64,000 bases of DNA from Candidula unifasciata (lineage: Eukaryota; Mollusca; Gastropoda; Stylommatophora; Geomitridae): positions 745,928-809,927 of the forward strand of contig CAJHNH020000494.1 in NCBI GenBank assembly GCA_905116865.2, given 5' to 3'. The notes beneath the pieces are model-generated. The model was not told where the DNA came from and did no database searches. It was given only the letters and a program-made list of their open reading frames with translations. This document shows positions 12,351 through 43,299 of this stretch, piece by piece; within the stretch, counting starts at the first letter, position 1, and every line of letters starts with the position of its first letter. The position numbers were made by a program, and so were the translations under genes.

Positions 12351-12576
12351 AATTCATAAAATTCTATCATACATTTAGTGCAGTTCTGTGGCTTGGCAAC
12401 TAGTGAAACTGTATCACAATCCAATCTTCAACATTCTAGGGTTCAAGTTCAGCGACCTGCTATTTAGAAAAAGACTGTTCCTCTGGTTTTCAGACAATGG
12501 TACAATATACTACTAACACTATGGAAGAGACTAAACCCTCACAGATAGCAGGGGCGCACTGCAGATAACCATTCAT

Positions 12577-12960
12577 TCATTCAGTAGCATGTCCCTCGCG
12601 GAACCTCGCTGCCATAACAACCCTCCGGAAAACCTTCCTATCCTGAGCAAGATGTCCCGCGTCTGATACACCCATCTGGAGATCATCTGCCACATCCTGC
12701 ACCCATCTTCTCCTTGGCCTTCCTCTTCCTCTCTTCCCAGGCATATACCCCTCCATTATTGTTCTCTCTAGACTTCCATGACGTTTCAAGTGACCAAAAT
12801 ATTTCAATTTTCTTTGTTTTATTGTCTTTACTAGCCAACCCTCTTCAATATTCAGCTCTTGAAGTATGGATGCATTTGTTCTTTTCTTTACCCAAGATAT
12901 TCTTAGAACCTGTCTGTAACATTTATATTCAAATTCATTTATGCGCTGTTCCATACTGGC
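12577..12960 (-). mobile_element. LINE ORF2 C-terminal fragment
   Basis: An open frame on the minus strand carries the hallmark order YRQVLRISWVKKRTNASIL, then LKYFGHLKRHGSLERTIMEG, then GKRGRGRPRRRWVQDV. This is the C-terminal tail after the reverse transcriptase in many invertebrate non-LTR retrotransposons. No RT catalytic motif is present, so the copy is 5'-truncated. Confidence 0.9.
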
Positions 12961-13695
12961 ACAAAATCTATCTATATAAATTTATTTATTATTTTACATT
13001 TATTTCTGCCTAAGCTGTTAGCGAAAACATTGCTTCAAATTCCCTAACCTGATGGTGTTGAAAAAAAAAAAATAATAAATAATAAATACAGTGCTCTCTC
13101 CATCAGTGGTGATACTTTGTACATTTTTAAATCAATTGCCTCCTTGACCTCACTGCTTAATCAATGATTGAGTGTGGGATCTTTTCTAGAAGATTATGTG
13201 CACAGTAAAAGAGCGGCTGTGAAATGCCATGGGTGTGTGCAGGAAAGTGAAAGAGAACAGAAGTCTAGACACTAAAACATCTGCACACGCACACAAATCA
13301 CAGCATTTTTTTCTGGGGGGGAGGGAATGTGCTAGTCCTCGCCAGTGTCTAAAAAAAGTGACGTACTCACCAGAGTCTAAAACAAGTGTGCTGGTACTCA
13401 CAACAAAGTTGTCTATTACAGTTGCACAGAGAAAACAAATGATGCATCAGAAATGCAGCAAATACTGTGTACAGCCAGAAAAAACATGGTCACATTCAAG
13501 TTTGTGCAACCAAAAAGCTCAGACATCAGTACAAATATTTTCTAATGGCAGCAACCTCATCCTGTATTAATTTTAATTAAACGCAATTCCAAACCCAAAC
13601 AAAATAAAACAAATCACAGAAGAAGTAAAGAGGCCTGGATAGAGCAAAGAAATAAAATTTCCCTGATGAATAATATATATCATTACTGTCATATA
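12961..13695. other. No supported gene
   Basis: Unique-looking A+T-rich sequence. No repeat or reading frame that I recognise. Confidence 0.45.
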
Positions 13696-13699
13696 GAAA

Positions 13700-14415
13700 G
13701 AAACTGTTTTTTCCTTCAGAAGTTAAACCATTGTTTTACCTTTAGAGGTTACTACACCTTTTTTTATTTTTATTTAGAAGTTAAACCATTATTTTATCTT
13801 TAGAGGTTATACCACTATGTTTTTTCCCCTTTCAAAGTCAACTATTGTTTTATCTTTAGAGCTTACAACACTGCTTTTTCCTTCAGAAGTTAAACCATTA
13901 TTTTAACTTTAGAAGTTACAACACTGTTAGTTTTTTCCCTTCAGAAGTTAAACTATTATTTTATCTTTAGAGGTTACAACACTGCTTGTTTTTTTTTCCC
14001 CTTCAGAAGTTAAATTATTATTTTATCTTTAGAGGTAACAACACTGATTTTTCCCTTCAGAAGTTAAACCATTATTTCATCTTTAGAGGTTACAACACTG
14101 TTTTTTGTCTTCAGAAGTTAAACCATTATTTAATCTTTAGAGGTTACAACACTGTTTGTTTTTTTCCCTTCGGAAGTTAAACTATTATTTAATCTTTAGA
14201 GCTTACAACACTGTTTTTTCCCCTTCAGAAGTTAAACCATTATTTTATCTTTAGAGCTTACAAAACTGCTTGTTTTTTTTCCCTTCAGAAGTTAAACCAA
14301 TATTTTTTCTTCAGAGGTTACAACACTGTTTGTTTTTGCCTTCAGAAGTTAAACTATTATTTCATCTTTACAAGTAACAACACTGTTTTTTCCTTCTTTA
14401 GAGGCTCAAACACTA
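13700..14415 (+). repeat. Minisatellite 3, unit about 47-56 bp, about 14 copies
   Basis: Tandem copies built from ccttcagaagttaaaccatt, attttatctttagaggtt and acaacactg, followed by a T run of variable length that makes unit size vary. Copies differ by point changes and by T-run length. Confidence 0.9.
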
Positions 14416-14514
14416 TTTCTATTTTGATTAAGCGGAAACACTTTTCCTCTGAGGTTAAACAGACTGACATATGTCAACTCTTTCAGTCCCATACAGTTAA
14501 TTATTTTAACTTCT

Positions 14515-14745
14515 CCCATTCCAAGAATAGATGAGAAGGAGAAAACTGGAGTACATCCTGACGTTAGGAAAGTTGGAGGGAAGGAGAGGCAGAGGGAGAC
14601 CGAGAGAAAAGATGCTGGACAGATTGACATCATGGCATGGAGGTCCATCTGTGTCAGAGTTGATCGAAAGTATACGAGACAGAAGGTTGTGGATAGTCAT
14701 GACTACCAACGCCACATGGCATGGACTTTAAGAAAAAGAAGATTC
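14515..14745 (+). mobile_element. LINE ORF2 C-terminal fragment
   Basis: The plus strand reads RRRKLEYILTLGKLEGRRGR followed by GRPREKMLDRLTSWHGG and a tail with atggcatggactttaagaaa. The same C-terminal basic block (GRGRP) occurs at 12577-12960, but this is a more diverged family. Confidence 0.8.
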
Positions 14746-15009
14746 CAAGAAGTCAGACTTTAAATTGAAAAATACTTAAGCCTCAAGGGATTCAGCAAAT
14801 ATACTTTGGTGCAGAAGTTGTTTAACTAATAGTTCTGATACGAAGGGTTTTTACATGAATTGTCTGTAAAAAAAATCAGCAGAGATATCAAATTATATTT
14901 GGAACAACTGAGGTACTTTGTGTGAGTTGGTTGATACTGAAAGGGTTAAAACACGCTGTTTTTCCAGAGAAGTATGTGGTACATGGCGTAATCAATGAAT
15001 GTATAAAAA
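14746..15009. other. No feature seen
   Basis: A+T-rich sequence without a supported gene. Confidence 0.4.
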
Positions 15010-15310
15010 GTTGTAAAGTAAAGGTAAAGTCGGGAGAAGTGAACCAGCGTCATTGCACACGGTTATAAACCATAAGTGCTTTGCCACCAGTACGGAAAGC
15101 TGATAAGAATTTTCCGCCTGTGTCGCCGTTCACATGTAACTCTGTAGCTACAGCGGCGTTCCTCCATTTACCCCAGAGTGTCAACTCTGGTACCCATTTC
15201 CTAGAGGTTGGGCGAACCCCGGGAGCCACCCGGTTTCGAACACTGACTGTGGGCTGCAGCGAGTCGCAGCTGGATTTGAAAGCGAGCCTCTTATCGATTG
15301 GCTAATGTGC
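15010..15310 (-). mobile_element. tRNA-derived SINE, minus strand
   Basis: On the minus strand, agccaatcgataagaggctc (near 15300) is A-box-like and gtgttcgaaaccgg (near 15240) fits a B-box. The rest runs to a gtaaaggtaaagt-type end near 15025. More G+C-rich than its surroundings. I found no second copy in the window. Confidence 0.55.
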
Positions 15311-15842
15311 AACTGAATCAACAACATTTAGAATGTTTTAATATTGTCAATGTTCACATGTGGCAGCTGCTTGGATACATATTCAAAAACACCTGAGAAA
15401 GAGATCATCAACTGGAAAGAGATGGCCAATGGTAGAGGTGAACAAAGGCAGGCAATATCTGCAGCAATGAACCTCAAGGGCTCAAAATGCTGAAGAATAA
15501 TGAGGAACTGGACCATTCATTGGAGTGAGGTCCCTTATGTGAAGTCAGTACCAATATGTATTCTAATTATAGTGCTTTTTATGCAAATTGTCAGTCACAA
15601 TATATGTGCAACCCCGAACAACCTGATGCGAGTTTGTCTTGTCAAGAAATGGTTGTTTAAATATTGCTCAACGCTTTCCTTGCCTTTTAAAAAATCACAA
15701 GAAAACCATTGCATAACTGAAACAAATAGCATTAAAACTGTTTAGTTAACATAATCAACAATAATTAACAGTAGGCTGCAAGAAATAGCTCTGCAATGGT
15801 TAACAAATAATGATCATTTTTTTTATTTAAAAAATTAACAAA
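15311..15842. other. No supported gene
   Basis: Unique-looking sequence with an A+T-rich end. No recognisable reading frame. Confidence 0.4.
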
Positions 15843-15844
15843 TA

Positions 15845-16271
15845 CCATGTTTCCCTGAAAATAAGACTGGGTTTTAAATTAATTGTTGCTTTTAAAAAAA
15901 TCACTAGGGCTTATTTTTGGGGGATGTCTTGCTGTTTTTTGTTGTTTTTTATCCCAGATACAAAAATGAACATTTATTCAAGTACAAACTTCTACATTCA
16001 AATACAGTCATATCTTCTTCTGACAAGAAATGGCTGACACCAACATTCTTTATTTCACACAAGTGATGTAGCTAGAATTATGAACCACATCTGTTCATTC
16101 CAGCGCACACCAGTGGGATCTATATTCTAACTGTTTATTTGGCAGTAAGTCTCTCAGTCAAGCTGACAATCTTACCAAGGGCTTATTTCTGTTATAGTGC
16201 TTTTATAAAAGCACCCCGAAAAATTGTGCTGCACTTATTTTGGGGCTAAGTCTTAATTTCAGGGAAAACAG
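15845..16271. mobile_element. TA-flanked MITE (Tc1/mariner-like ends)
   Basis: The left end reads TA-ccatgtttccctgaaaataa and the right end, read on the minus strand, TA-ctgttttccctgaaattaa. They form inverted repeats of about 25-30 bp flanked by the TA dinucleotide (15843-15844 and 16272-16273). Sub-terminal blocks mirror each other (gggcttatttttggggga and tgcacttattttggggct). No transposase frame is left. The ends resemble, from memory, widespread vertebrate DNA-transposon MITEs. Confidence 0.75.
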
Positions 16272-16479
16272 TATGCAGACAACGACTGACAAATACCAAT
16301 TAAGAGTTTTCAGAACATTAAATGTAAGCAACAAACAAGTCTTGTCTTCATATTAAAGGTAAAATAACGCATCACTAGGAAAACAAAAACAAACAAAAGG
16401 GAGAACAAAGACACACTTAAATATAGTCCATTCCAAAAGTCACGCACTCAAACTTTAACAAAAACTCTTTTATGGATCA

Positions 16480-16590
16480 TTCAGAAAGCAACGGCAAACT
16501 ACTGAATGTAAAATTTGCCTACAAAAACCACAACAGCTGAAAAAAATGCTGGGGTTGGTTCTGCAACGTCCTGTAAAGGATAGGCAGCTA
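16480..16590 (+). mobile_element. SINE family C, fragment
   Basis: gcaacggcaaactactgaat, aatttgcctacaaaaacc and ggttctgcaacgtcctgtaa match the body of the copy at 12105-12350. The tRNA-like head is missing. Confidence 0.75.
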
Positions 16591-17214
16591 GCTTATTATG
16601 TATTATGGATCAACGCAAATTTTTGCACGTGGTCTTAGATTTCCCATGTCCATGTTTCCAGGTGTTGCTGTTTGCGAATTTCTGTAATCTTTGTTGGGCT
16701 ACTAATTTGTGTGACCTTAACAAAAATGTTTAACAGAATAGTCATTAATTGATACAACTCATTTACTTTTTGAGCCAATTAACAAGCATTATGGCAGTAC
16801 ATAACATATATATTTCACTTTTCAAAATAAGCACACCTCAGTTTCTCACCTATTACCTCTGAAACACGGGCAGTTGGATATTTTGCCAATTTCACCCAAG
16901 CTATTTACTGAAAACAATGCTAACTGTATGTTTGAATTGTTTTGTTTTTTTCATGTACCACAAATAGGGCAAAATAAAAACTAGAATTTGTTTTTTATAA
17001 CTATTTTCCTACAAGGATATGATTATTAAGAGGTTGCATGCCAAATTTCAACAAATTACATCAAATTGTTACCGAGTTAGATTTTTATAGTTGGCAGAAC
17101 TTTTGGAATGGTCTATAATATAGAAAAATCTTGGATGTAAGAATATTTATTCATCTTTGTTTCTGGTTCCAAAACTTTTTCTCGACACTGCACCAACACA
17201 TTACAGTCTTGGTT
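16591..17214. other. No supported gene
   Basis: A+T-rich unique-looking sequence. ttccaaaagt (16430) and its near-complement acttttggaatgg (17098) bracket about 680 bp, which could be the ends of an old DNA element, but this is weak. Confidence 0.35.
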
Positions 17215-17475
17215 CTTCTTCTTCTTCTCTCTCCTTAGCATTTACAGGCTGTAAACTCCAGGTTTTTTGGTAACTTCTGGACTTTGGTCCTGTTCCAGAA
17301 CTTGAGTTTTGCGCCCACATCCATTTTACAGATCTGCTATATTTGTGTGTGAACTGTTGGTTCTTCACGAAACACCCCCAATCAGTAACTTTTTAGGCCA
17401 TGTTTGTAAAGGGATAGTGGGTCTATTTTTGTCTCCCACACAATGAGGCTCCAGAACTCACACGGTAGGGCTTCT
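17215..17475 (-). mobile_element. SINE-like family B, sense minus, with TTC tract
   Basis: Starts with cttcttcttcttc, the complement of the GAA tail. Then come the family blocks ggactttggtcctgttccag, aacttgagttttgcg and a diverged remainder ending at the cacaatgaggctccagaact block. Confidence 0.75.
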
Positions 17476-17569
17476 TTTTCTTCTGCTCTTTATCTTTCAG
17501 TGGAGCATTGCCTTCAACCAACTCTTAACCATCATTATGTATCTGCTGCCTGTATTTATCACTTTTAGG

Positions 17570-17855
17570 GAGCCGTCGTGGTGTAGCAGCCAGATGCTCA
17601 CATGCGGATCATAAAGCTGTGAGTTCAGGTCCTGACTGACTCCGATTTTCCCCCTCCCCTACCCCAAAAAAATGGCCTTGGTTCAAAGGGTCAATCCAGC
17701 CTTAAATGGGTAACAGGTACAGTCCTGGGAAGTAAATGTCACCAACACGACGTTGACCACATCAACCATCAAGCCCCAATTGGTCTATAAAATAGTGGTC
17801 TAGCCCTATATGCCTGAAGGCATAGAAAAAAGGTCCTTTAATTTACTTTATTTAC
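17570..17855 (+). mobile_element. SINE family A, full copy
   Basis: The head gagccgtcgtggtgtagcag is tRNA-like; gttcaggtcctgac is B-box-like. The body has cagccttaaatgggtaacag, cgacgttgaccacatcaacc, aattggtctataaaatagtg and tgcctgaaggcatagaaaaa. About ten further copies or pieces occur in the window. Confidence 0.85.
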
Positions 17856-18349
17856 CACTGTTTTGGCAGCGCAGGACAAGGAAGACGTAAGTGAGGATTT
17901 ACGGTCATATAGCTGTCGCCATGAACTGTGCAGATAAGGGTTTTAATTTTTGCTCCCGGCAGAAAAAAATCCCCCCCCCCCCCCATTACCAAGGACCGAA
18001 CTCGGATCTTCATGAGATACCAGCACTAACCACTCACTACATCATTCTCATGTGCCCTATCAAAAAGTATAGGGGGATATGGTTCACCATCCCACACAAT
18101 CACCAGAATCATGGATCAGGTAAGTGTTCTGGCCATACCACATCCACATTACCAAATCATCCATGTATTTGTCCCTTTGCGTTCCCCCTTGCTCTTTTCC
18201 CGTTACTCTAACCAGTTGTCACCAAGTTCTTGAGCCTATGTCTTTTTACATGTTCAATTTATTTTGACTATTATCAACACTCAAATTAGGGCTTTTATAC
18301 TTTGTCATCTCCTGCTCTCTCTCCATGTGCTCTATATTATTTTATCTTT
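17856..18349. other. No supported gene
   Basis: Unique-looking sequence with a C run near 17970. No gene recognised. Confidence 0.4.
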
Positions 18350-18440
18350 ACTTCTCTATGACAGTTGACGTATATGCACAGCCTTTTCTGGTGCCAAGTT
18401 GAAAGGACACATCTGCACAGAAAAATGCGATCTTTTGTGT
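18350..18440 (-). mobile_element. LINE RNase H C-terminal fragment, inverted
   Basis: The segment tctggtgccaagttgaaagg is the inverted counterpart of 18995-19060. Together they form an inverted pair about 600 bp apart, made of two oppositely oriented pieces of the same LINE. Confidence 0.55.
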
Positions 18441-18959
18441 TTTGTCCGTAATCTGAACATGACATTAAATCTGTCTAAAGAAGTGATGAAATTAGTCTTA
18501 GTGAAAAAAAATTTGGTGTGGGTAGCCAGCCTTCTTACTTGGCTTGGATACTAGTTTTTATGAATATCCTTTTGATGGCTTAATTCACAATCTGATTGCA
18601 TGATGTTGCTACTGCTTTTGACCAGTCTCTATTTCACTGCCTTGCAAGTCACAGTGACCCTGCAGTGCAGATTATTCTCCTGAAGAATAAGCCTAAGTAA
18701 ATCAACTGTTGTGCCATATCCACAAACTGTCTTTTGGGTTAACAATTGCTTGTAGAATCGAAATAGCATCAGTCAGAAAGACCACTCCGAAGTATAAACT
18801 GTGCTGTTGTCTATTCAGAAAAGAAGAAGCCACCAGAAATGCATGTGCCTCTGCTCTGTAACCGGAGAAATGTGAACCTAATGGTTTAGATTGTTTAACC
18901 TTTAAACGATTTTGGCATTCTGTGTATATCCCTCCTCTGTTGTCTATGATCGCACTCTT

Positions 18960-19200
18960 GGCTCCATCTTCGTTAAAATATGATCACATTTTTCAGTGCA
19001 GGAAACACAGATGTGTCCTTTCAACCTGGCACCAGAAAATGCTGTGCATGTACTCCAACACTTTCAACTGTATGCTGCTAACAGAGAGGTCACCTGGCCT
19101 GACCTCAGTAAAGACAAGGCTATGTGGTACACAGGGAGACTTGAACCGCAAGATAATTTTTTCATAAAGGCTATCATCCTCCTGGTAACAGTTTTCTGAC
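18960..19200 (+). mobile_element. LINE RNase H C-terminal fragment
   Basis: The plus strand reads APENAVHVLQHFQLYAANRE then VTWPDLSKDKAMWYTGRLE. This is the terminal Cys/His region and tail of a non-LTR element with RNase H (pattern P.NAVHVLQ.C..Y...R...WP). The second Cys is replaced by Phe, and the frame decays after the tail. Confidence 0.75.
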
Positions 19201-19942
19201 AGAAGGATCTTGGGGTGCTGAGGTGCTGAACCACACATGGTAGTGCACCACACCCAGGGCCCACACTGGTCAAGAACTATCTACAGCTCTTTGTGGTCAT
19301 CCTAGAAAAGGTCCCCCCCCCCCCCCCTTCCCCCAACTAGGACTATGTCCAACATAGGATGGGCATTTCTTTCGGAGTGGGACTGCACCCGAAGAAGAAG
19401 TCTTGAAAGACAGCTGCCGACGACAAGAACTTGATTTCACAACTTGAGGTAAACTGGATAACAAAGCTAGACCAATCAGAACCCACACTAGGTGATGGAT
19501 TCAATATCACTGCAGACTTTTTGACTTTCCAGAATGTTCCCAGGTACATTTTAGAATGGGCCAACCTAAGAACCCATATAATTCTTTCAATCGGTCTCCA
19601 TGAGGATTTACACTTATGACCACCAGAATGTATGCAGATATTCTATCCACTGTGCCACCCCAGCTTCATACTATAGCAATAAAATATACTCTAATCAACG
19701 TTTCAATAGATATTCCATATGAAAATCAAAATGCCAAACACACATAGAAATAAATAACAGTATTTTTAATCTGTATTCCTGATGCAAGAAATCCAATTAA
19801 ATAGAAGAAACAGTAGAATTTCAACTCATGCATCCATGCATCCCTTCATGCGTGATTGCATCATAAATGCTAGCCTGCATCAATACTATTGTGTATGAAT
19901 CAAACAATAACATCAACGCAGAAATGTCCACTTATACTACAA

Positions 19943-39273
<19,331 letters not shown>

Positions 39274-39425
39274 ACCTTGTAGATGAGACCGCGTCAAGAA
39301 GGCGACGACGACTGTTGCAGACGATAGCGGCCGGTAGGTGGCGCAAGTGCTGCTGGGGAATACAGGAGTCCACCGGATAATACTTCTTGCTACAAGTATA
39401 CAATAAATAATTATACCACATATTT
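39274..39425 (-). promoter_or_regulatory. Presumed CDYL 5' UTR / promoter-proximal region
   Basis: CG-rich relative to its surroundings (gcgtcaagaaggcgacgacg, gatagcggccggtaggtggc), directly upstream of the CDYL start codon. No TATA box is evident. Function is inferred from position only. Confidence 0.35.
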
Positions 39426-39469
39426 AATAATAAAAGTATAAACTAAAAATACAGTAAACAATACAATGT

Positions 39470-39970
39470 ACATTGTCCTGAATTTAACCCCAGAGGCCAG
39501 TAGTAATGGCGCTTTTGAGCTGAAATTTTACAGAAGATTCCTTAGAATTCCATGGACCGCGAAGAAACGAAATATTGAGATTCTAACAGATCTGAACATC
39601 GAAAACTGGCTTGTACACAGCATATTATTATTATCTTGTAAACTGAAATACTTTGAATACATTAAAAGCAACAGAGAACTGAAAATAGAAGTAGCGGAGG
39701 AGGGGTCACGTGATAAGAGGGGCAGGGGCGCACCCGTACAAAGATGGTCACATACATAAGAGACACATTGGACAGGAAAATGACTGATGGCACAATCCTA
39801 TTTTTGACCCAGACGGGACTCAATGTGTAGCATGACTGATGTCGAACGCAGAAAAAGAAGAAGAAGAAGGAAAATGACTGATGGAGATGCTCTCAGTTTA
39901 TTTTATGCAGGCTGTGATGGAAATGATGTTTAGTAAAGTGCCTGCCACATGATGATGATGAAAGGTCAGT
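39470..39970 (+). mobile_element. LINE ORF2 C-terminal fragment with 3' end
   Basis: The plus strand reads FYRRFLRIPWTAKKRNIEIL, TDLNIENWLVHSI and DKRGRGAPVQRW, the same motif order as 12577-12960 but a different subfamily. A second retroelement 3' end (acccagacgggactcaatg, gatgtcgaacgcagaaaaag, then GAA repeats) follows at 39808-39870, and a gatgatgatgaa tail at 39950. Confidence 0.85.
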
Positions 39971-42029
39971 GGTGTATTATTTATATGATAATCACTACTG
40001 CTGAATAGGGCGCCTAACTGTAAAGGAGCTGGTGTACCCTTTGCCTCGACGTCCCTGCACACATAATGTTCATTGCTGCATAAACGAAATAGTGGAGCAG
40101 GTTATTGTCAACCTTTGATAGAAAACAGGTAGCGGTACTATGAATTAGAGGTGTGTACAGTCGTTTCAGAATCCCCGCCTTACCAGGGTTAGATTTCCAC
40201 GGTCAACACGATCGTTCCCACATTGGACTTCTTAACCGTCTTGTGGTGCCCAGTTCTTCTTCTCCTTCTTCCTTCATTTTTTTGAAATAAATTATCTATA
40301 TCTGCAATATTGTCTTTAGTATGAGCTTCACTGTATATTGTAATTCATTTAGCGGCACGTAAAGTTTTGGTTCCACCAGTGTCTCTTTTGGCCAGAAGTT
40401 TTGCCTGGAAATTTATCTAAGACAGTATTAGAGGATGTGATCTGTTGTCTCAGCTGCCAGTCCTCATTTGCACAGGGCTGATTCGCCAATTGGTGCCCAA
40501 TGAAACTCTGTGTTTGAACAAGGTTTTATGGAGTTGTGCCTGTTTCGCTCTCGCCCTTGAAATGTTAGTCATAGTAACTGCAATCCTAAAGGGAGAAACT
40601 AAGAAACTAAGAAGAGGATGTGACCACGTGATACTGGAACACGAACATATGAATTATATTCCGAGACTGCGAAAACCATACAAGACTGACTGAAGTTCAA
40701 CCCCACCAGGACCGCACGACGAGCAATAATCACCCGATGACACAACATTCGATCATTCGTTTGAGAATTGTCCAAGTACGTCTCAGATATCCCGTTCAAC
40801 CCGTAGGTTGTATTTAGGGGCCCCGGTGACATCCTGGGTGGAGGCTTTAGAATTTTTTTTTTTTAAACGCTTCCCATATTGCGACAGGTATTTTGGAAAG
40901 GGTAGAAAAGTCCCGCTGCAGTAATCAAACAACAGACCGACACATTTGAAGGTTACGAGATGGAGTTGTATATAACAATAGATAGTCTACTATGCAAGAT
41001 AAATGAAATAAACAAAGATGTGTTACAACAGCTGGGATGTACGCACATATACACGTCCGCGTGCTCCCATACACGCACGTGCGCACATAAATACCGAATG
41101 AGATTAAGGTCAGCAGAATAGGGTACTTTCCGCAATGTGTAGTGGCATTTGCAAAGGAAATGCTGTGAGAGACATCATTCAGATGTTTAAAATAGTGGCG
41201 TGTACCAGACAAACTGATTTTATAAACGTTTCGTCCTTTTTAGGATGAAATTTTTCGTTGTTTGAAGCCCTACTCTGGCCTAAAGTCTGAACGCGGTTTC
41301 TGAGACCTCTCTACGGTGATCCTCACCCGCTTGGTGGCACATTGTGTCATTGGGTATTTATCGCTTGTGTGATATCCTGGTGGGGTAGAAAGTCAGTCAG
41401 TCAGTCCGTACTAGACAAATACGTAAAGTATGACTATGAAGATGATACACGTTTCCAGAGCATTCATATGGGTAGCAGAACAAGCAGCTACAAACGCAGT
41501 GATCAGTGATCGCATGAACATGCTTCGCGACATCTCAGTAGGCAGGCTGAGCTCTGAATAGGTAGACAGCATTTGAAAGTCACACTTTAACCATCCTCCT
41601 TTGATCTCTGGATCTACACACCTGGGCATGTCTGGGCAAAAGGTCAGGACCGAACTGGCCAGCTGGCAAGTATTGCACCACTATGTGCGAAAAGAGGCAC
41701 ACGGACAGAGTAGATATCATCAACACTATACGGACTAGAAGGTAGATAGGAAGGATTACCTGGCTGCACTAGATGGATATAAAATAACTAATCTCTGACA
41801 TTAACACGATTGCATGAACTCGGAGTAAAAAAGGGGAAGTACTTCGGTGCCGTTCTCGGGGGCACTATAACCAACATGGGAGGACAGGGCCAGTTGGGGA
41901 TCAAAAATGTGGATTGACATCAGTTGTAATTACATAGTAAAACATAACGTCTGTCTCTCTTTTGGCACCTACATGTCGTGATTTTTGCACAATTTGGCCC
42001 TACACATCTGATTTTAGCTAACATCTAAT
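39971..42029. other. Intergenic, no supported gene
   Basis: Contains TTC-rich spots (40255, 42030) and a T run (40855). Possible unclassified SINE-like pieces lie at 40665-40830 and 41270-41400 (cctggtggggtagaaagtc). I could not assign any of it to a family. Confidence 0.4.
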
Positions 42030-42328
42030 TAATTCTTCTTCTTCTTCTTCGCGTTCACCAGCTGTAAACTCTGGTGTAAAGTTCTGGTTGTTCGTCCACT
42101 TCTGGACTGCAGTCCTGTTCCAGAACCTGAGTGTTGCGTGTGCATCAGTTTTACAGATCTGATTCAATTGAATGCAGACTGCTGGTTCCTTGCCTCTCAG
42201 GCAGATGCACTCCGACTTCAAAGGAAGCTCCCCAGTTAGTCGACTCTTACGACATGCTTTTGGGGAGGCAGTGGGTCTATTCTTGTTTTCCCCACAATAG
42301 GGCCCCGGAACCCACACGGGGGATCTAA
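42030..42328 (-). mobile_element. SINE-like family B, full copy, sense minus
   Basis: The best reference copy. Begins with ttcttcttcttcttcgcgtt (complement of the GAA tail), then caccagctgtaaactc, cacttctggactgcagtcct, cctctcaggcagatgcactc and cgactcttacgacatgcttt. It ends gggccccggaacccacacgg. Length about 280 bp without the tail. Confidence 0.88.
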
Positions 42329-42354
42329 TTAATTAAAGTGGTTTTTTTTTTCTT

Positions 42355-42475
42355 CGCTTCTTGGCATTCACTGGCGAAGGAAATATCATAACTAGTCGAC
42401 TTTTGTAATTTGGCGGTTGGTCTATCCCTCCCTTCCCCTCCTCCACACATTTTAGGGCCCGGGAGTTCAGACATG
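42355..42475 (-). mobile_element. SINE-like family B, internally deleted
   Basis: cttggcattcactggcgaag followed by aactagtcgacttttgtaat and agggcccgggagttcag. It has both ends of the family but lacks about 150 bp of the middle. Confidence 0.55.
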
Positions 42476-42496
42476 GAATGGGAGAGCATAGGCTCT

Positions 42497-43115
42497 TTAA
42501 AACTTCTTCTTCTTCAGCGATCTCTGGTCATGCTCAAGGTCTCTTAGGTTTCCCCAAAGCTTAGTTGTCAGTTCTACTGGGTGTTGCCATATGTCGCTCC
42601 GCAGCTCCGCCAGGAGAGGACAGTCTTGCAGGACATGTTCTGGAGTCTGTTCAGCACGAAGGCATTGGCAGAGAGCTGTTTGGCTCATACATAATTTATG
42701 TGAGTGTTTATTGAGTCTGCAGTGTCCATTGCGTAAGCGAAAAACTGTGACTTGGTCTGTTCTGTTCAAGTGTTTCAGAAAATCTTTTCCGTAGTTATAA
42801 CCAGTGTTGGTTTTCCAATCTGTTTCTGATTTTCTCTTAATGCGAGATTTGACTTCTAGAAAAGATAGTGGCTGGTAGGTCTGTGGTTTGTTACTGCCTT
42901 CCTTGGCTAAAGCATCTGCGCTTTCATTGCCTTTGATGCCACAGTGAGACGGAATCCACTGCAAGTGAATTTCTGCCTTATTTGACAACATAGCAAGTTC
43001 CTGTGTTAGACTTTGTAGTGTGCTGTCGGTAGGTTTGGAGCTCTTTAAAACAATCCAGGACATAAGATCTGATTCTGAGACTGTCCCAGAAGATCGAAGA
43101 CGAGGTAATTTCTGT
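42497..43115 (-). mobile_element. LINE RNase H domain and C-terminal Cys/His region (longest copy)
   Basis: An open minus-strand frame of about 205 codons. It reads SESDLMSWIVLKSS, then the RNase H end IHLQWIPSHCGIKGNESADA, then VTVFRLRNGHCRLNKHSHKL, then CQCLRAEQTPEHVLQDCPLL with the C.C...H..L..CP pattern. The catalytic core upstream of SESDLMSW is missing, so the copy is 5'-truncated. The open frame suggests fairly recent insertion. Confidence 0.92.
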
Positions 43116-43299
43116 TTTTTTTTTTATGGAAAGAGGATGCGTGTGTGTGTGGGGGGGGGCGTGGGGGTAAATTGATCCTGTCGCAAGGTTAAGTCACATA
43201 TGGTACTGAGGCAATGTGAAAACTTGTGGACCGAATGGCGCATTGAGGCTGATTTATCGATCAACTATGAGGCAGATGTTGGATTTGGTCGGCACTTTA

